53,329 bases of DNA from Mycobacterium palustre (GTDB lineage: Bacteria > Actinomycetota > Actinomycetes > Mycobacteriales > Mycobacteriaceae), in contig NZ_LQPJ01000143.1 of NCBI RefSeq assembly GCF_002101785.1, forward strand, positions 1 through 53,329. Reading direction: 5' to 3'. A model generated the notes under the pieces. It saw only the letters and a program-made list of their open reading frames with translations. It was not told the origin of the DNA and did no database searches. A program made the translations under genes and the position numbers. Of this stretch, positions 40,958 to 50,197 are shown piece by piece (the first letter of the stretch is position 1; every line of letters begins with the position of its first letter).

Positions 40958-42093
40958 TGCGCATCGGGATGGTCTGTCCCTACTCGTTCGACGTCCCGGG
41001 CGGGGTGCAGTCGCACGTCCTGCAACTCGCCGAGGTGATGCGCGCCCGCGGCCACGACGTCAGCGTGCTCGCGCCCGTGTCGCCGCACGCGTCGCTGCCC
41101 GACTACGTCGTCTCCGCCGGCAAGGCCGTCCCGATCCCCTACAACGGGTCGGTGGCGCGGCTGCGGTTCGGGCCCGCCACGCACCGCAAGGTCAAAAAGT
41201 GGCTCGCCGACGGTGATTTCGACGTCCTGCACCTGCACGAGCCCAACGCGCCCAGCCTGTCGATGCTGGCCCTCAACATCGCCGAGGGACCGATCGTGGC
41301 GACGTTTCACACCTCGACCACCAAGTCGCTGACCCTGACGGTGTTCCAGGGCATCCTGCGCCCGATGCACGAGAAGATCGTCGGGCGCATCGCGGTGTCC
41401 GACCTGGCCCGGCGCTGGCAGATGGAGGCGCTGGGGACCGACGCGGTCGAGATCCCCAACGGGGTCGACGTCGAATCGTTCGCGGCGGCCCCGCCGCTGG
41501 ACGGCTACCCGCGGCCGGGCAAGACGGTGTTGTTCCTGGGCCGCTACGACGAGCCCCGCAAGGGCATGTCGGTGCTGCTGGACGCGCTGCCGCGGGTGGT
41601 GCGGCGCTGCGCGGACGTGCAGCTGCTGATTGTCGGCCGCGGCGACGAGGAGCAGCTGCGCGGGCAGGCCGGCGGGCTGGCGAAGCACATGCGGTTTCTC
41701 GGGCAGGTGGACGACGCCGGCAAGGCGTCGGCGATGCGCAGCGCCGACGTCTACTGCGCGCCCAACACCGGCGGCGAGAGCTTCGGCATCGTCCTGGTGG
41801 AGGCGATGGCGGCCGGAACCCCGGTGGTGGCCAGCGACCTGGACGCTTTCCGGCGCGTGCTGTGCGACGGCGAGTGCGGGCGGCTGGTGCCGGTCGATCC
41901 GCCGGAGTCGCAGGCCGCCGCCCTGGCCGACGCGCTGGTCGAGGTGCTTTCCGACGACGCGCTGCGCGACCGCTACGTGGCGGCCGGGTCGGCGGCGGTG
42001 CACCGCTACGACTGGTCGGTGGTGGCCAGCCAGATCATGCGGGTGTACGAGACGGTCGCCGGGTCGGGCAGCAAGGTCCAGGTGGCCGGCTGA
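40957..42093 (+). CDS. pimA: phosphatidylinositol alpha-mannosyltransferase PimA
   Basis: 378 aa GT4 glycosyltransferase that adds the first mannose from GDP-mannose to phosphatidylinositol. GT-B features: MVCPYSFDVPGGVQSHVLQL with the glycine-rich loop, IPNGVDVESF, LFLGRYDEPRKGM, and GESFGIVLVEAMAAGTPVVA, the donor-binding EX7E motif. Overlaps both neighbours by one base (TGATG) and forms the core of the PIM operon. Confidence 0.96.
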   Translation: MRIGMVCPYSFDVPGGVQSHVLQLAEVMRARGHDVSVLAPVSPHASLPDYVVSAGKAVPIPYNGSVARLRFGPATHRKVKKWLADGDFDVLHLHEPNAPSLSMLALNIAEGPIVATFHTSTTKSLTLTVFQGILRPMHEKIVGRIAVSDLARRWQMEALGTDAVEIPNGVDVESFAAAPPLDGYPRPGKTVLFLGRYDEPRKGMSVLLDALPRVVRRCADVQLLIVGRGDEEQLRGQAGGLAKHMRFLGQVDDAGKASAMRSADVYCAPNTGGESFGIVLVEAMAAGTPVVASDLDAFRRVLCDGECGRLVPVDPPESQAAALADALVEVLSDDALRDRYVAAGSAAVHRYDWSVVASQIMRVYETVAGSGSKVQVAG

Positions 42094-43130
42094 TGTCGTG
42101 GCTGATCGTCGCCATCGCTGTGCTGGCGGCGCTGGTCGCCCTGGCCGGCGCCTGGGCGTACCGGACCGCCAACCGGCTGGACCGGCTGCACGTGCGCTAC
42201 GACCTGTCGTGGCAGGCGCTGGACGGCGCGCTGGCGCGGCGGGCGGTGGTGGCGCGCGCCGTCGCGATCGACGCGTACGGGAATTCGCCCGCGGGCCGGC
42301 GGTTGACGGCGCTGGCCGACGCGGCCGAGAACGCCCCCCGGCACGCGCGCGAGTCGTGCGAGAACGAGCTGTCGGCGGCGCTGGCCGCCGTCGGCCCGGC
42401 GTCGGTGCCGGCGGGCCTGGTGGCCGAGCTGGCCGACGCCGAGGCGCGGGTGGTGCTGGCCCGCCGGTTCCACAACGACGCCGTGCGCGACACCCTCGCG
42501 CTGGCCGAGCGGCCCCTGGTGCGCGCGTTCCGGCTCGGTGGAACCGCCGCGCTGCCAAGCTATTTCGAGATCGTCGAGCGGCCACACGCCCTGGCGCACG
42601 GTGACCTGGCCGTTCCGGGCGCGCTCAACCGTCGCACCTCGGCGCGGGTGGTGCTGCTCGACGAAACCGGCGCGGTGCTGCTGCTGTGCGGCTCGGATCC
42701 CGCGATCAGCGACGGCGGCGCGCCGAGGTGGTGGTTCACCGTCGGCGGCGAGGTGCGCCCCCGCGAGCGGTTGGCCGAGGCCGCGGCGCGGGAGCTGGCC
42801 GAGGAAACCGGGCTGCGCGTCGACCCCGCCGGCTTCGTCGGCCCCATCTGGCGGCGCGACGAGGTCTTCGAGTTCAACGGCTCGCTGATCGACAGCGAGG
42901 AGTTCTACCTGGTTCACCGCACCCGCCGCTTCGAGCCGTCCGTCGCGGGCCGCACCGAGCTGGAGCGCCGCTACATCCACGGCGCCCGCTGGTGTGACGC
43001 GAACGACATCGCCGCGCTGACCGCGGCCGGCGAGCAGGTGTACCCGCTGCAGCTCGGGGAGCTGTTGCCCGCGGCCAACCGGCTGGCCGACGGCGCCCGC
43101 GACCCCGGCGCGCCCCAGCCGATCCGCTGA
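42093..43130 (+). CDS. membrane-anchored NUDIX hydrolase
   Basis: 345 aa. A single N-terminal membrane helix (LIVAIAVLAALVALAGAWAY) is followed by a helical domain of about 140 residues and a C-terminal NUDIX domain whose box reads GGEVRPRERLAEAAARELAEE with a following TGL. It is Rv2609c by place. Being the last gene in the PIM block, it may remove or recycle a nucleotide-linked lipid or sugar precursor at the membrane; the substrate is unknown. Confidence 0.9.
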   Translation: MSWLIVAIAVLAALVALAGAWAYRTANRLDRLHVRYDLSWQALDGALARRAVVARAVAIDAYGNSPAGRRLTALADAAENAPRHARESCENELSAALAAVGPASVPAGLVAELADAEARVVLARRFHNDAVRDTLALAERPLVRAFRLGGTAALPSYFEIVERPHALAHGDLAVPGALNRRTSARVVLLDETGAVLLLCGSDPAISDGGAPRWWFTVGGEVRPRERLAEAAARELAEETGLRVDPAGFVGPIWRRDEVFEFNGSLIDSEEFYLVHRTRRFEPSVAGRTELERRYIHGARWCDANDIAALTAAGEQVYPLQLGELLPAANRLADGARDPGAPQPIR

Positions 43131-43160
43131 TCGCGCGCGGACTCGGTCGTCGACCCCCAC

Positions 43161-43193
43161 TAGACTGGTGCCCGAATTACCGGGTGAAGGAGA
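43161..43193 (+). promoter_or_regulatory. candidate pdxS promoter -10 and ribosome site
   Basis: TAGACT at 43161-43166 is a good mycobacterial -10 box, and GAAGGAGA at 43186-43193 is the ribosome site just before the GTG. A -35 box is not clear. The same TAGACT appears at about 45591 upstream of the YebC gene. Confidence 0.4.
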
Positions 43194-43196
43194 GTG

Positions 43197-44108
43197 GTGG
43201 ACAGCGCCGGACGGCCGAGCCAGGCCAACCAGACGGGCACCGCGCGGGTCAAGCGCGGCATGGCCGAGATGCTCAAGGGCGGCGTCATCATGGACGTCGT
43301 CACCCCCGAGCAGGCCCGCATCGCCGAGGGCGCCGGTGCCGTGGCGGTGATGGCGCTCGAACGGGTGCCGGCCGACATCCGCGCCCAGGGCGGGGTGTCG
43401 CGGATGAGCGACCCCGACATGATCGAGGGCATCATCTCCGCGGTGACCATCCCCGTGATGGCCAAGGTCCGCATCGGGCACTTCGTCGAGGCGCAGATCC
43501 TGCAGAGCCTGGGCGTGGACTACATCGACGAGTCCGAGGTGCTGACCCCCGCCGACTACACCCACCACATCGACAAGTGGAAGTTCACGGTGCCGTTCGT
43601 GTGCGGGGCGACCAACCTCGGCGAGGCGTTGCGCCGCATCAACGAGGGCGCGGCGATGATCCGCTCCAAGGGCGAGGCCGGCACCGGCGACGTCTCCAAC
43701 GCCACCACGCACATGCGCGCCATCAGCGGCGAGATCCGCCGGCTGACGTCGCTGTCCGAGGACGAATTGTACGTCGCGGCAAAGGAATTGCAGGCGCCCT
43801 ACGAGCTCGTCGTGGAGGTCGCGCGGGCGGGCAAGCTGCCGGTGACGCTGTTCACCGCGGGCGGCATCGCCACGCCCGCCGACGCCGCGATGATGATGCA
43901 GCTCGGCGCCGAGGGGGTCTTCGTCGGCTCGGGCATCTTCAAGTCCGGCGCCCCCGAGCACCGCGCCGCCGCGATCGTCAAGGCCACCACGTTCTACGAC
44001 GACCCCGACGTGCTGGCCAAGGTGTCGCGCGGGCTGGGCGAGCCGATGGTCGGCATCAACGTCGAGCAGATCGCGCAGCCGCATCGCCTGGCTCAGCGGG
44101 GCTGGTAA
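43197..44108 (+). CDS. pdxS: pyridoxal 5'-phosphate synthase subunit PdxS
   Basis: 303 aa from the GTG at 43197; a GTG one codon earlier is possible, but the second fits the ribosome site and other PdxS starts. TIM-barrel synthase with VKRGMAEMLKGGVIMDVVTP, the catalytic Lys in PVMAKVRIGH and the second Lys in RSKGEAGTGDVSNAT. With PdxT it makes PLP from ribose 5-phosphate, glyceraldehyde 3-phosphate and glutamine. The partner pdxT lies two genes on. Confidence 0.96.
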   Translation: MDSAGRPSQANQTGTARVKRGMAEMLKGGVIMDVVTPEQARIAEGAGAVAVMALERVPADIRAQGGVSRMSDPDMIEGIISAVTIPVMAKVRIGHFVEAQILQSLGVDYIDESEVLTPADYTHHIDKWKFTVPFVCGATNLGEALRRINEGAAMIRSKGEAGTGDVSNATTHMRAISGEIRRLTSLSEDELYVAAKELQAPYELVVEVARAGKLPVTLFTAGGIATPADAAMMMQLGAEGVFVGSGIFKSGAPEHRAAAIVKATTFYDDPDVLAKVSRGLGEPMVGINVEQIAQPHRLAQRGW

Positions 44109-44117
44109 GAACAGTCC

Positions 44118-44963
44118 GTGGCGATCGAAAAGATCCTCGATCTCGAACAACTCGAGGTCAACATCTATCGCGGGAGCGTGTTCAGCCCGGAATCGGGTTA
44201 CTTCCAGCGCACCTTCGGCGGTCACGTGGCCGGGCAGTCGCTGGTGTCGGCGGTGCGCACCGTCGACCCGCGCTACCAGGTGCACTCGCTGCACGGGTAC
44301 TTCCTGCGGCCCGGGGACGCGACGGAGCGCACGGTGTTTCTCGTCGAGCGCATCCGCGACGGCGGCTCGTTCGTCACGCGGCGCGTCAACGCCATCCAGC
44401 ATGGGGAGACCATCTTTTCGATGTCGGCGTCTTTTCAGATCGACCAGGAAGGCATCCACCACCAGGACGTCATGCCCGTCGCGCCGCCGCCCGACGGGCT
44501 GCCCGGCCTGGACTCGATGCGGGTCTTCGACGACGCCGGGTTCAAGCAGTTCGAGGAGTGGGACGTCTGCATCGTGCCCCGCGAGCGGCTGCGGCTCTCG
44601 CCGGGCAAGGCCTCCCAGCAGCAGGTGTGGTTTCGCCACCGCGACCCGCTGCCCGACGACCCGGTGCTGCACATCTGCGCGCTGGCCTACATGAGCGACC
44701 TGACCCTGCTCGGGTCGGCGCAGGTCAACCACCTCGACGTGCGCGAGCACCTGCAGGTGGCGTCGCTGGACCACGCGATGTGGTTCATGCGCCCGTTCCG
44801 GGCCGACGAGTGGTTGCTCTACGACCAGAGCTCGCCGTCGGCCAGCGGCGGTCGCTCGCTGTGCCAGGGCAAGATCTTCACCCGTTCCGGCGAGATGGTC
44901 GCCGCGGTCATGCAGGAGGGGCTGACCCGCTTCATGCGCGACTTTTCCTCCGCCGACCGGTGA
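44118..44963 (+). CDS. tesB: acyl-CoA thioesterase II
   Basis: 281 aa, GTG start, double-hotdog fold of TesB: FGGHVAGQSLVSAVRTV, VHSLHGYFLRPGD, and the second half SLDHAMWFMRPFRADEWLLY with the catalytic Asp. It hydrolyses medium and long acyl-CoAs. It lies between the two PLP-synthase genes, an arrangement conserved in mycobacteria (Rv2605c), and overlaps pdxT by GTGA. Its link to PLP synthesis is unclear. Confidence 0.94.
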   Translation: MAIEKILDLEQLEVNIYRGSVFSPESGYFQRTFGGHVAGQSLVSAVRTVDPRYQVHSLHGYFLRPGDATERTVFLVERIRDGGSFVTRRVNAIQHGETIFSMSASFQIDQEGIHHQDVMPVAPPPDGLPGLDSMRVFDDAGFKQFEEWDVCIVPRERLRLSPGKASQQQVWFRHRDPLPDDPVLHICALAYMSDLTLLGSAQVNHLDVREHLQVASLDHAMWFMRPFRADEWLLYDQSSPSASGGRSLCQGKIFTRSGEMVAAVMQEGLTRFMRDFSSADR

Positions 44964-45556
44964 GCGCGCCGCGGATCGGTGTCCTGGCGCTGCAGGGCGA
45001 CACCCGCGAGCACCTGGCCGCGCTTACCGAGGCCGGGGCCGAGGCGGCGCCGGTTCGCCGGCGCCGCGAGCTGGACGCCGTGGACGGGCTGGTCATCCCC
45101 GGCGGGGAGTCCACCACCATGAGCCACCTGCTGGTCGACTTCGACCTGCTCGAGCCGCTGCGGTCGCGGCTGGCCGAGGGGCTGCCGGCCTACGGCGCGT
45201 GCGCCGGCATGATCCTGCTGGCCAGCGAGATCCTCGACGCCGGCGCCCGGGGGCGCCAGGCGCTGCCGCTGCGCGCCATCGACATGACGGTGCGGCGCAA
45301 CGCCTTTGGGCGCCAGGTCGACTCGTTCGAGGGCGACATCGGATTCGCGGACCTCGACGGGCCGGTGCGCGCGGTGTTCATCCGCGCGCCGTGGGTGGAG
45401 CGGGTCGGCGACGGGGTCCGGGTGCTGGCCCGCGCGGCGGGGCACATCGTCGCGGTGCGCCAGGGCCCGGTGCTGGCGACGGCGTTTCACCCCGAGATGA
45501 CGGGCGATCGTCGCATCCACCACATGTTCGTGGACATGGTCACCGGCAAGGCCTGA
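44960..45556 (+). CDS. pdxT: PLP synthase glutaminase subunit PdxT
   Basis: 198 aa from the GTG at 44960. Class I glutamine amidotransferase that supplies ammonia to PdxS: VLALQGDTREHL, IPGGESTTMSHLL, the nucleophile Cys in YGACAGMILLA and the His/Glu in TAFHPE. All catalytic residues are present. The GTGA overlap with tesB ties the trio into one transcript. Confidence 0.95.
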   Translation: MSAPRIGVLALQGDTREHLAALTEAGAEAAPVRRRRELDAVDGLVIPGGESTTMSHLLVDFDLLEPLRSRLAEGLPAYGACAGMILLASEILDAGARGRQALPLRAIDMTVRRNAFGRQVDSFEGDIGFADLDGPVRAVFIRAPWVERVGDGVRVLARAAGHIVAVRQGPVLATAFHPEMTGDRRIHHMFVDMVTGKA

Positions 45557-45638
45557 GTGCCGGTCGCCGACCCCACGATGGCCGGCCACGTAGACTCGTA
45601 CGGCGAACTTTGAGGCAACAGAAGAGGTACGACGAGCA

Positions 45639-46391
45639 ATGAGCGGCCATTCCAAGTGGGCCACCACCAAGCACAAGAAGGCCGTCATCGACGCCCGCCG
45701 CGGCAAGATGTTCGCCCGGTTGATCAAGAACATCGAGGTCGCGGCCCGAGTCGGCGGCGGTGACCCCGCGGGCAACCCCACGCTGTACGACGCCATCCAG
45801 AAGGCCAAGAAGAGCTCGGTGCCCAACGACAACATCGAAAAGGCGCGCAAGCGCGGCGCCGGCGAGGAGGCCGGCGGCGCCGACTGGCAGACCATCACCT
45901 ACGAGGGCTACGCGCCCAACGGCGTGGCGGTGCTGATCGAGTGCCTGACCGACAACCGCAACCGCGCGGCCAGCGAGGTCCGGGTCGCGATGACGCGCAA
46001 CGGCGGCACCATGGCCGACCCCGGGTCGGTGGCCTACCTGTTCAGCCGCAAGGGCGTGATCACTTTGGAGAAGAACGGCCTCACCGAGGACGACGTGCTG
46101 GCCGCGGTCCTCGACGCCGGCGCCGAGGACGTCAGCGACCTGGGCGACAGCTTCGAGATCATCACCGAGCCCGGCGACCTGGTCGCGGTGCGCAAAGCGC
46201 TGCAGGACGCCGGCATCGACTACGACTCCGCCGAGGCGGGATTCCAGCCGTCGGTGACCGTGCCGCTCGACGCCGACGGCGCGGCGAAGGTGATGAAGCT
46301 CGTCGACGCCCTCGAGGACAGCGACGACGTTCAGGACGTCTACACCAACGCCGACATCCCCGACGAGATCCTGGCCCAGATCGAGGGCTGA
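45639..46391 (+). CDS. YebC/PmpR family protein
   Basis: 250 aa, starting MSGHSKWATTKHKKAVIDAR, the usual opening of YebC proteins; the three-domain family layout is complete to the end. Family members bind DNA in some bacteria and help ribosomes pass proline stretches in others. In mycobacteria the gene lies between pdxT and the ruv region. An AGAAGAGG ribosome site precedes the ATG. Confidence 0.94.
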   Translation: MSGHSKWATTKHKKAVIDARRGKMFARLIKNIEVAARVGGGDPAGNPTLYDAIQKAKKSSVPNDNIEKARKRGAGEEAGGADWQTITYEGYAPNGVAVLIECLTDNRNRAASEVRVAMTRNGGTMADPGSVAYLFSRKGVITLEKNGLTEDDVLAAVLDAGAEDVSDLGDSFEIITEPGDLVAVRKALQDAGIDYDSAEAGFQPSVTVPLDADGAAKVMKLVDALEDSDDVQDVYTNADIPDEILAQIEG

Positions 46392-46466
46392 GCGCCACGG
46401 GGCCGGGCCGAGGCTCTCGGACGGCCACGACGACCGCCCAGAACGCGATCTGCGTGCAAGCGGGCG

Positions 46467-48056
46467 CTACCGATCCCAACCGCGCCGCATGTCGTCGACG
46501 ACGCGCGGGTTGTCCAGCGTCGAGGGCTCCAGCGCCCGCGGCCCGATGTCCCCGGCGAACACCGTGGCGGCGTCCAGGACCCGCTGGTTGAGGAAGCGCA
46601 GCGGCGGCGCGTCGGCCGGCATCTTCGGCCTGGGCGCGGCGTCGCCGCGGCGCGCCAGGGCGAAGCCCCAGTCGCCGAAGGTGGGCACGTGCACGTGGTA
46701 CGGCGTGACCGCGTACCCGGCGGCCCGGATCGTCGAGACCGTGCGCCAGAACGCCGTCGGGGTGGAAAACGGGCTGCCCGCCTGCACCGCCAGCAGCCCG
46801 CCGGGGGCCAGGGCCCGCCCGGCCAGCGCGTAGAACTCGGTCGAGTACAGCCGGCCCAGGACGGGCGTGTCGGGGTCGGGCAAGTCGACGATGACCGCGT
46901 CGAACAGCCCCGGCGGGCCGCGGCGCAGCCAGGTCATCGCGTCGTCGATCACCACGCCGACCCGCGGGTTGTCCAGGGCGCCGGCGTTGGCGCCGCGTAG
47001 CGTGGTGCGCGCCAGCTCGATCACCGCGGGGTCGAGCTCGACCTGCACGATCCTTTCGATGCCGGGCTGGCGCAGCAGCTCGCGGGCCGCCAGGCCGTCG
47101 CCGCCGCCGAGCACCAGCACCGAGCGCGCCCCTCTGGCGTCACCGCCCAGCGCGGGGTAGACCAGGCTTTCGGTGTAGCGGTACTCGTCGCGGGTGGAGA
47201 ACTGCAGGCCCCCGTCGAGGTAGAGGCGGGTGTCGTCGCCGCGGCGGGTCACCACGATCTCCTGGTACGGCGTGTGCCGGTAGGCGATGATCGGGTCGGC
47301 GTAAAGCCGCTGCCTGCTTGTGGTTTCGATGTCCGCCGAGCGCGCCAGCAGCGTGGCGAGCAGCGCGAGCGCGGCGGCCAGGGCGCACAGCGCGGCCAGC
47401 AGCTGCCGGGCGGACACCGCGCGCCGCAGCAGGAAGACCGACACCACGGCCGCCGCGGCCAGGTTGACCATGCCGGTGGCGGCCGCGCCGCGGATCATGC
47501 CCAGCTGCGGCAGCAGCACAAACGGCCAGACCAGCCCGCCCAGCAGCGCCCCGAGGTAGTCGGCGGCGTTGAGGTTGGCCAGGGTGCGCCCCGCGTCGGC
47601 GGGCCCCGCGGTCCGGCCGCGCTGCAGCAGCGTCATCAGCAGCGGCACCTCGGCGCCGACCAGCGCGCCGATCAGCGCCGTGCTCACCGCCAGCACCCAC
47701 GTCGATCCGTCGGAAGCCTCCAGGAAGGCGAACACCACGTACAGCGCCGCCGCCGACAGCCCGCCGACGACGCCCAGCAGCGCCTCCACGGCGACGAACG
47801 CGGCCGCCGCGTGCGCCAGCAGCGGCTTGACCAGCAGGGCGCCGGCCCCCAGCGCGGCGATGTAGCCCGCGACGATCAGCGAGGTGGCGACGATCCCGCC
47901 GCCGTTGAGGCTGGCCGACAGCGTCAGCAGGGCGAGCTCGTAGACGATGCCGCACGCCGCGCACGCCGCCACGGCGGCCAGCAGCACGGCGCGCCACCGC
48001 GCCGAGGGTTCCGGGGGCCGGACCGCCCGCGGCGCCGGCGAATCGACCGACGTCAT
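46467..48056 (-). CDS. speE: membrane-fused spermidine-synthase-like protein
   Basis: 529 aa from the ATG at 48056. Six or more TM helices fill the first ~220 residues (AVAACAACGIVYELALLTLS and on). The C-terminal half is a spermidine-synthase fold: TPYQEIVVTRRGD, LYLDGGLQFSTRDEYRYTES, LGGGDGLAARELL, VELDPAVIELA, and VIVDLPDPDTP. The usual DSxDP reads DLPDP but keeps both Asp. Matches Rv2601. True polyamine synthesis is not certain; a membrane-linked aminopropyl transfer is possible. Overlaps the DUF350 gene (ATGA). Confidence 0.88.
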   Translation of the reverse strand: MTSVDSPAPRAVRPPEPSARWRAVLLAAVAACAACGIVYELALLTLSASLNGGGIVATSLIVAGYIAALGAGALLVKPLLAHAAAAFVAVEALLGVVGGLSAAALYVVFAFLEASDGSTWVLAVSTALIGALVGAEVPLLMTLLQRGRTAGPADAGRTLANLNAADYLGALLGGLVWPFVLLPQLGMIRGAAATGMVNLAAAAVVSVFLLRRAVSARQLLAALCALAAALALLATLLARSADIETTSRQRLYADPIIAYRHTPYQEIVVTRRGDDTRLYLDGGLQFSTRDEYRYTESLVYPALGGDARGARSVLVLGGGDGLAARELLRQPGIERIVQVELDPAVIELARTTLRGANAGALDNPRVGVVIDDAMTWLRRGPPGLFDAVIVDLPDPDTPVLGRLYSTEFYALAGRALAPGGLLAVQAGSPFSTPTAFWRTVSTIRAAGYAVTPYHVHVPTFGDWGFALARRGDAAPRPKMPADAPPLRFLNQRVLDAATVFAGDIGPRALEPSTLDNPRVVDDMRRGWDR

Positions 48057-48508
48057 GACACCGCGGCGGCGGTGACCCCTCCCACGGCCAGCAGCATCAG
48101 CGCGACCGCGAACGACGCCGGATGCAGCTGCGGGTCCTCGACGTGCTCGTGGAAGCTGCCGGGGATCACCAGGTGCAGCGTGAGCAGCGCGACGCCGAGC
48201 AGGATCACGCCCATCAAGCCGTACACCGCCACGCCGAGCAGCCCCTGGCCCAGCTGGCTGTAGCTGTTGGCGATGGCGGTGATGATCACGACGGTGAGCG
48301 CGGTGTACATCGCGCAGGCGATCACGACGGCGTTGGGGCGGCGGTCCACGAACACCAGCTGGCGCAGCTTGCCCGGGGTCAGCACGTCGACCATGTAGAA
48401 CCCCACGACGAGGACGGCCATCCCGACCGCGAAGTACAGGATCGACGCGACGACGCCGCGCAGGATCGGGTTGACGTCGACGTTGCCGATCTCGACGGCG
48501 AGGTACAT
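48053..48508 (-). CDS. DUF350 membrane protein
   Basis: 151 aa with four TM helices (ILYFAVGMAVLVVGFYMVDV; NAVVIACAMYTALTVVIITA; LLGVAVYGLMGVILLGVALL; SFAVALMLLAVGGVTAAA) typical of two tandem DUF350 units. Rv2600 by place. In many bacteria DUF350 genes accompany DUF4178, spermidine-synthase-like and PspA genes, as I recall. ATGA overlap with the downstream speE-like gene. Confidence 0.86.
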   Translation of the reverse strand: MYLAVEIGNVDVNPILRGVVASILYFAVGMAVLVVGFYMVDVLTPGKLRQLVFVDRRPNAVVIACAMYTALTVVIITAIANSYSQLGQGLLGVAVYGLMGVILLGVALLTLHLVIPGSFHEHVEDPQLHPASFAVALMLLAVGGVTAAAVS

Positions 48509-48522
48509 GGTTGTCTCCTTTG

Positions 48523-48954
48523 CTATTTCGTTCCACCCGGCCCGCCGGGGCTACCTCCGGCGCCGCGCGACGGTGATCCGGGCGAGAACCCGGGACCGAG
48601 GAAGATGAACGCGCCGTGGCTGTATCCGCCGCCGAGGCCCTCCACGCGGATGCTGCACGGGTAGCCGCCGTCGGGCCCCACGATGACGATGTTGTCGGGG
48701 TAGCGCAGGTATTGGCTGTCGCCGCGCGCGGCGCGGGCGTCGGGGCGCTGATAGCCGGCGAGCGTGTTGGCCACCTGGGCGGGCGGTCCGGTGCAGGCGT
48801 AGCGGGTCCCGTTCGCGTCGCGCGAGTACTCCCGGTAGTGGCCGGCGATATAGGACGCGATGTTCTTGTGCTGCAACGCGATTCCCAATACCAGGCACAC
48901 GACGGCGCCGACGGCCAGGGCGCCCGACAGCACGAACAGGCGGTTGCGGCTCAT
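48523..48954 (-). CDS. DUF4247 secreted/membrane protein
   Basis: 143 aa from the ATG at 48954 (a GTG three codons upstream is possible). One N-terminal TM or signal anchor (LSGALAVGAVVCLVLGIAL) then an extracellular part with two Cys (YACTGPP and YPCSIRVEG) and a Gly/Ser/Pro-rich tail. Same length as Rv2599. Part of the speE-DUF350 operon with a 14-base gap to the next gene; function unknown. Confidence 0.8.
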   Translation of the reverse strand: MSRNRLFVLSGALAVGAVVCLVLGIALQHKNIASYIAGHYREYSRDANGTRYACTGPPAQVANTLAGYQRPDARAARGDSQYLRYPDNIVIVGPDGGYPCSIRVEGLGGGYSHGAFIFLGPGFSPGSPSRGAGGSPGGPGGTK

Positions 48955-49463
48955 GGTTGCCACCGGCTCGAGGTGTGCACCACGGTCCCGCCGGAGCCGG
49001 GCCGGCGCCCGGGATACAGATGCCAGGTCTGCCACCGCCAGCCGGCGCCGTCGGGCGCGGCCGCCAGCGCGGTCAGCGCGGCGTCGTCGCCGGGGAACGT
49101 CCCGCCGAGCCAGCCGGGTTCGCGCGCGCACCGGTCGCGCAGCCCGCGCGCCAGCCGGCGGAAGCGGGCCTCGTCGTAGGTTTCGGTGCGCGACTCCAGC
49201 CGGTAGCCGGGCGCGTCGGTGCGCTGCGGCAGGTCGCCCCCGGCGCTGCGGGCGGTGCACGAAACCTGTTCGGAGAACGTGCCTTTCGCGTGCTCGACCG
49301 CGACGACGTGCGAGGCGCCCAGGACCCCGAGCAGCAGCGCCCCGCCGGCGGGGTGCCGCAGCGAGCAGCTGGCCAGCGGCGCCGGGGCGGGCGCGTTGAG
49401 CGCCAGCCCCAGCCTTTCGCCGGACACGTCCGTCGGGGTCACGGCGAGCTGATGAAGCGGCAC
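48951..49463 (-). CDS. DUF2617 family protein
   Basis: 170 aa, soluble, starting MPLHQLAVTPTDVSGERLGL, with ETYDEARFRRLARGLRDRCA and a closing WQTWHLYPG. The name DUF2617 is from memory of Rv2598-type proteins in this operon. It overlaps the DUF4247 gene by ATGA and follows DUF4178 with a 10-base gap. No catalytic motif recognised. Confidence 0.75.
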   Translation of the reverse strand: MPLHQLAVTPTDVSGERLGLALNAPAPAPLASCSLRHPAGGALLLGVLGASHVVAVEHAKGTFSEQVSCTARSAGGDLPQRTDAPGYRLESRTETYDEARFRRLARGLRDRCAREPGWLGGTFPGDDAALTALAAAPDGAGWRWQTWHLYPGRRPGSGGTVVHTSSRWQP

Positions 49464-49473
49464 CGGGGCGCTC

Positions 49474-50085
49474 CTACGGCGAGGAGGGTGGGGGCGCGGG
49501 ATAAACGGTGAGCTCGCCGGGCCGCACGGACTTGCCCGTCGAGATCTCCCAGGGCATGTCCGGGGCCCAGCGCTCGAAGGACAGCAGCGCGCTCTCGTCG
49601 GCGTTGGTGCAGTCCAGAAACTCCATCTCGCCGCCCGCGGGCAGCCCGGTGGTGCCCTCGGTGGTGTAGGAGGCGCGGCCGCGCTCGGACTCGTGGAACG
49701 AGACGCCGTCGACGACGTAGGAGTCGCCGGGCTGCAGCGTGAGGTCCTTGCGGGCGACCCACATGGCCAGCTCGAGGCGCCCGTCGTCCTCTTCGACGCT
49801 CAGCCAGAGCGGCTGGTCGCCGCCCTCGAGCAGGTGCTCCCACCACACGAACGGGCCCTCGCGGAACGTCACCGACCCGCGCACCACGTAGTCGACGCCG
49901 CCGTAGCTGACCACGGCGCCGGGGCCGAGCTGGCGCGGCCCGAACTGCGGCATCGCGTCGAACGACAGCGGGTCGGAACGCCCGCGCGGCCGCGCGCCTT
50001 TTTTCGGCCGCCGCAACGCGATGACCAGCACCACGATGGAGGCAACGAAGAGCACCGCCGCGAGCACGAACAGCAGTGTTCCCAC
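49474..50085 (-). CDS. DUF4178 membrane-anchored protein
   Basis: 203 aa. One N-terminal TM helix (TLLFVLAAVLFVASIVVLVI) with a basic stop-transfer, then a DUF4178 beta-rich domain: LGPGAVVSYGGVDYVVRGSV, FVWWEHLLEGGDQPLWLSVE, DGVSFHESERGRASYT. First gene of a five-gene operon that runs to the speE-like gene. Divergent from ruvC, 151 bases away. Rv2597 by place. Confidence 0.85.
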   Translation of the reverse strand: MGTLLFVLAAVLFVASIVVLVIALRRPKKGARPRGRSDPLSFDAMPQFGPRQLGPGAVVSYGGVDYVVRGSVTFREGPFVWWEHLLEGGDQPLWLSVEEDDGRLELAMWVARKDLTLQPGDSYVVDGVSFHESERGRASYTTEGTTGLPAGGEMEFLDCTNADESALLSFERWAPDMPWEISTGKSVRPGELTVYPAPPPSSP

Positions 50086-50197
50086 GCGGACCCTTCCGTT
50101 GCGGCGGTGCAGGAGCGGACGTGGGCCTTAAGTTAACAGCTTTTGCCCAGGGCGGCGCGTGTCCTGACGGATCGCGTCGGCCCGGCCCGCTAGGCTC

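Noticed and set aside
42006..44774. 922-aa open frame opposite NUDIX-pdxS-tesB
   Set aside because: Shadow frame rich in His/Arg/Gln/Val typical of reverse-strand high-GC DNA; three certain genes lie opposite.
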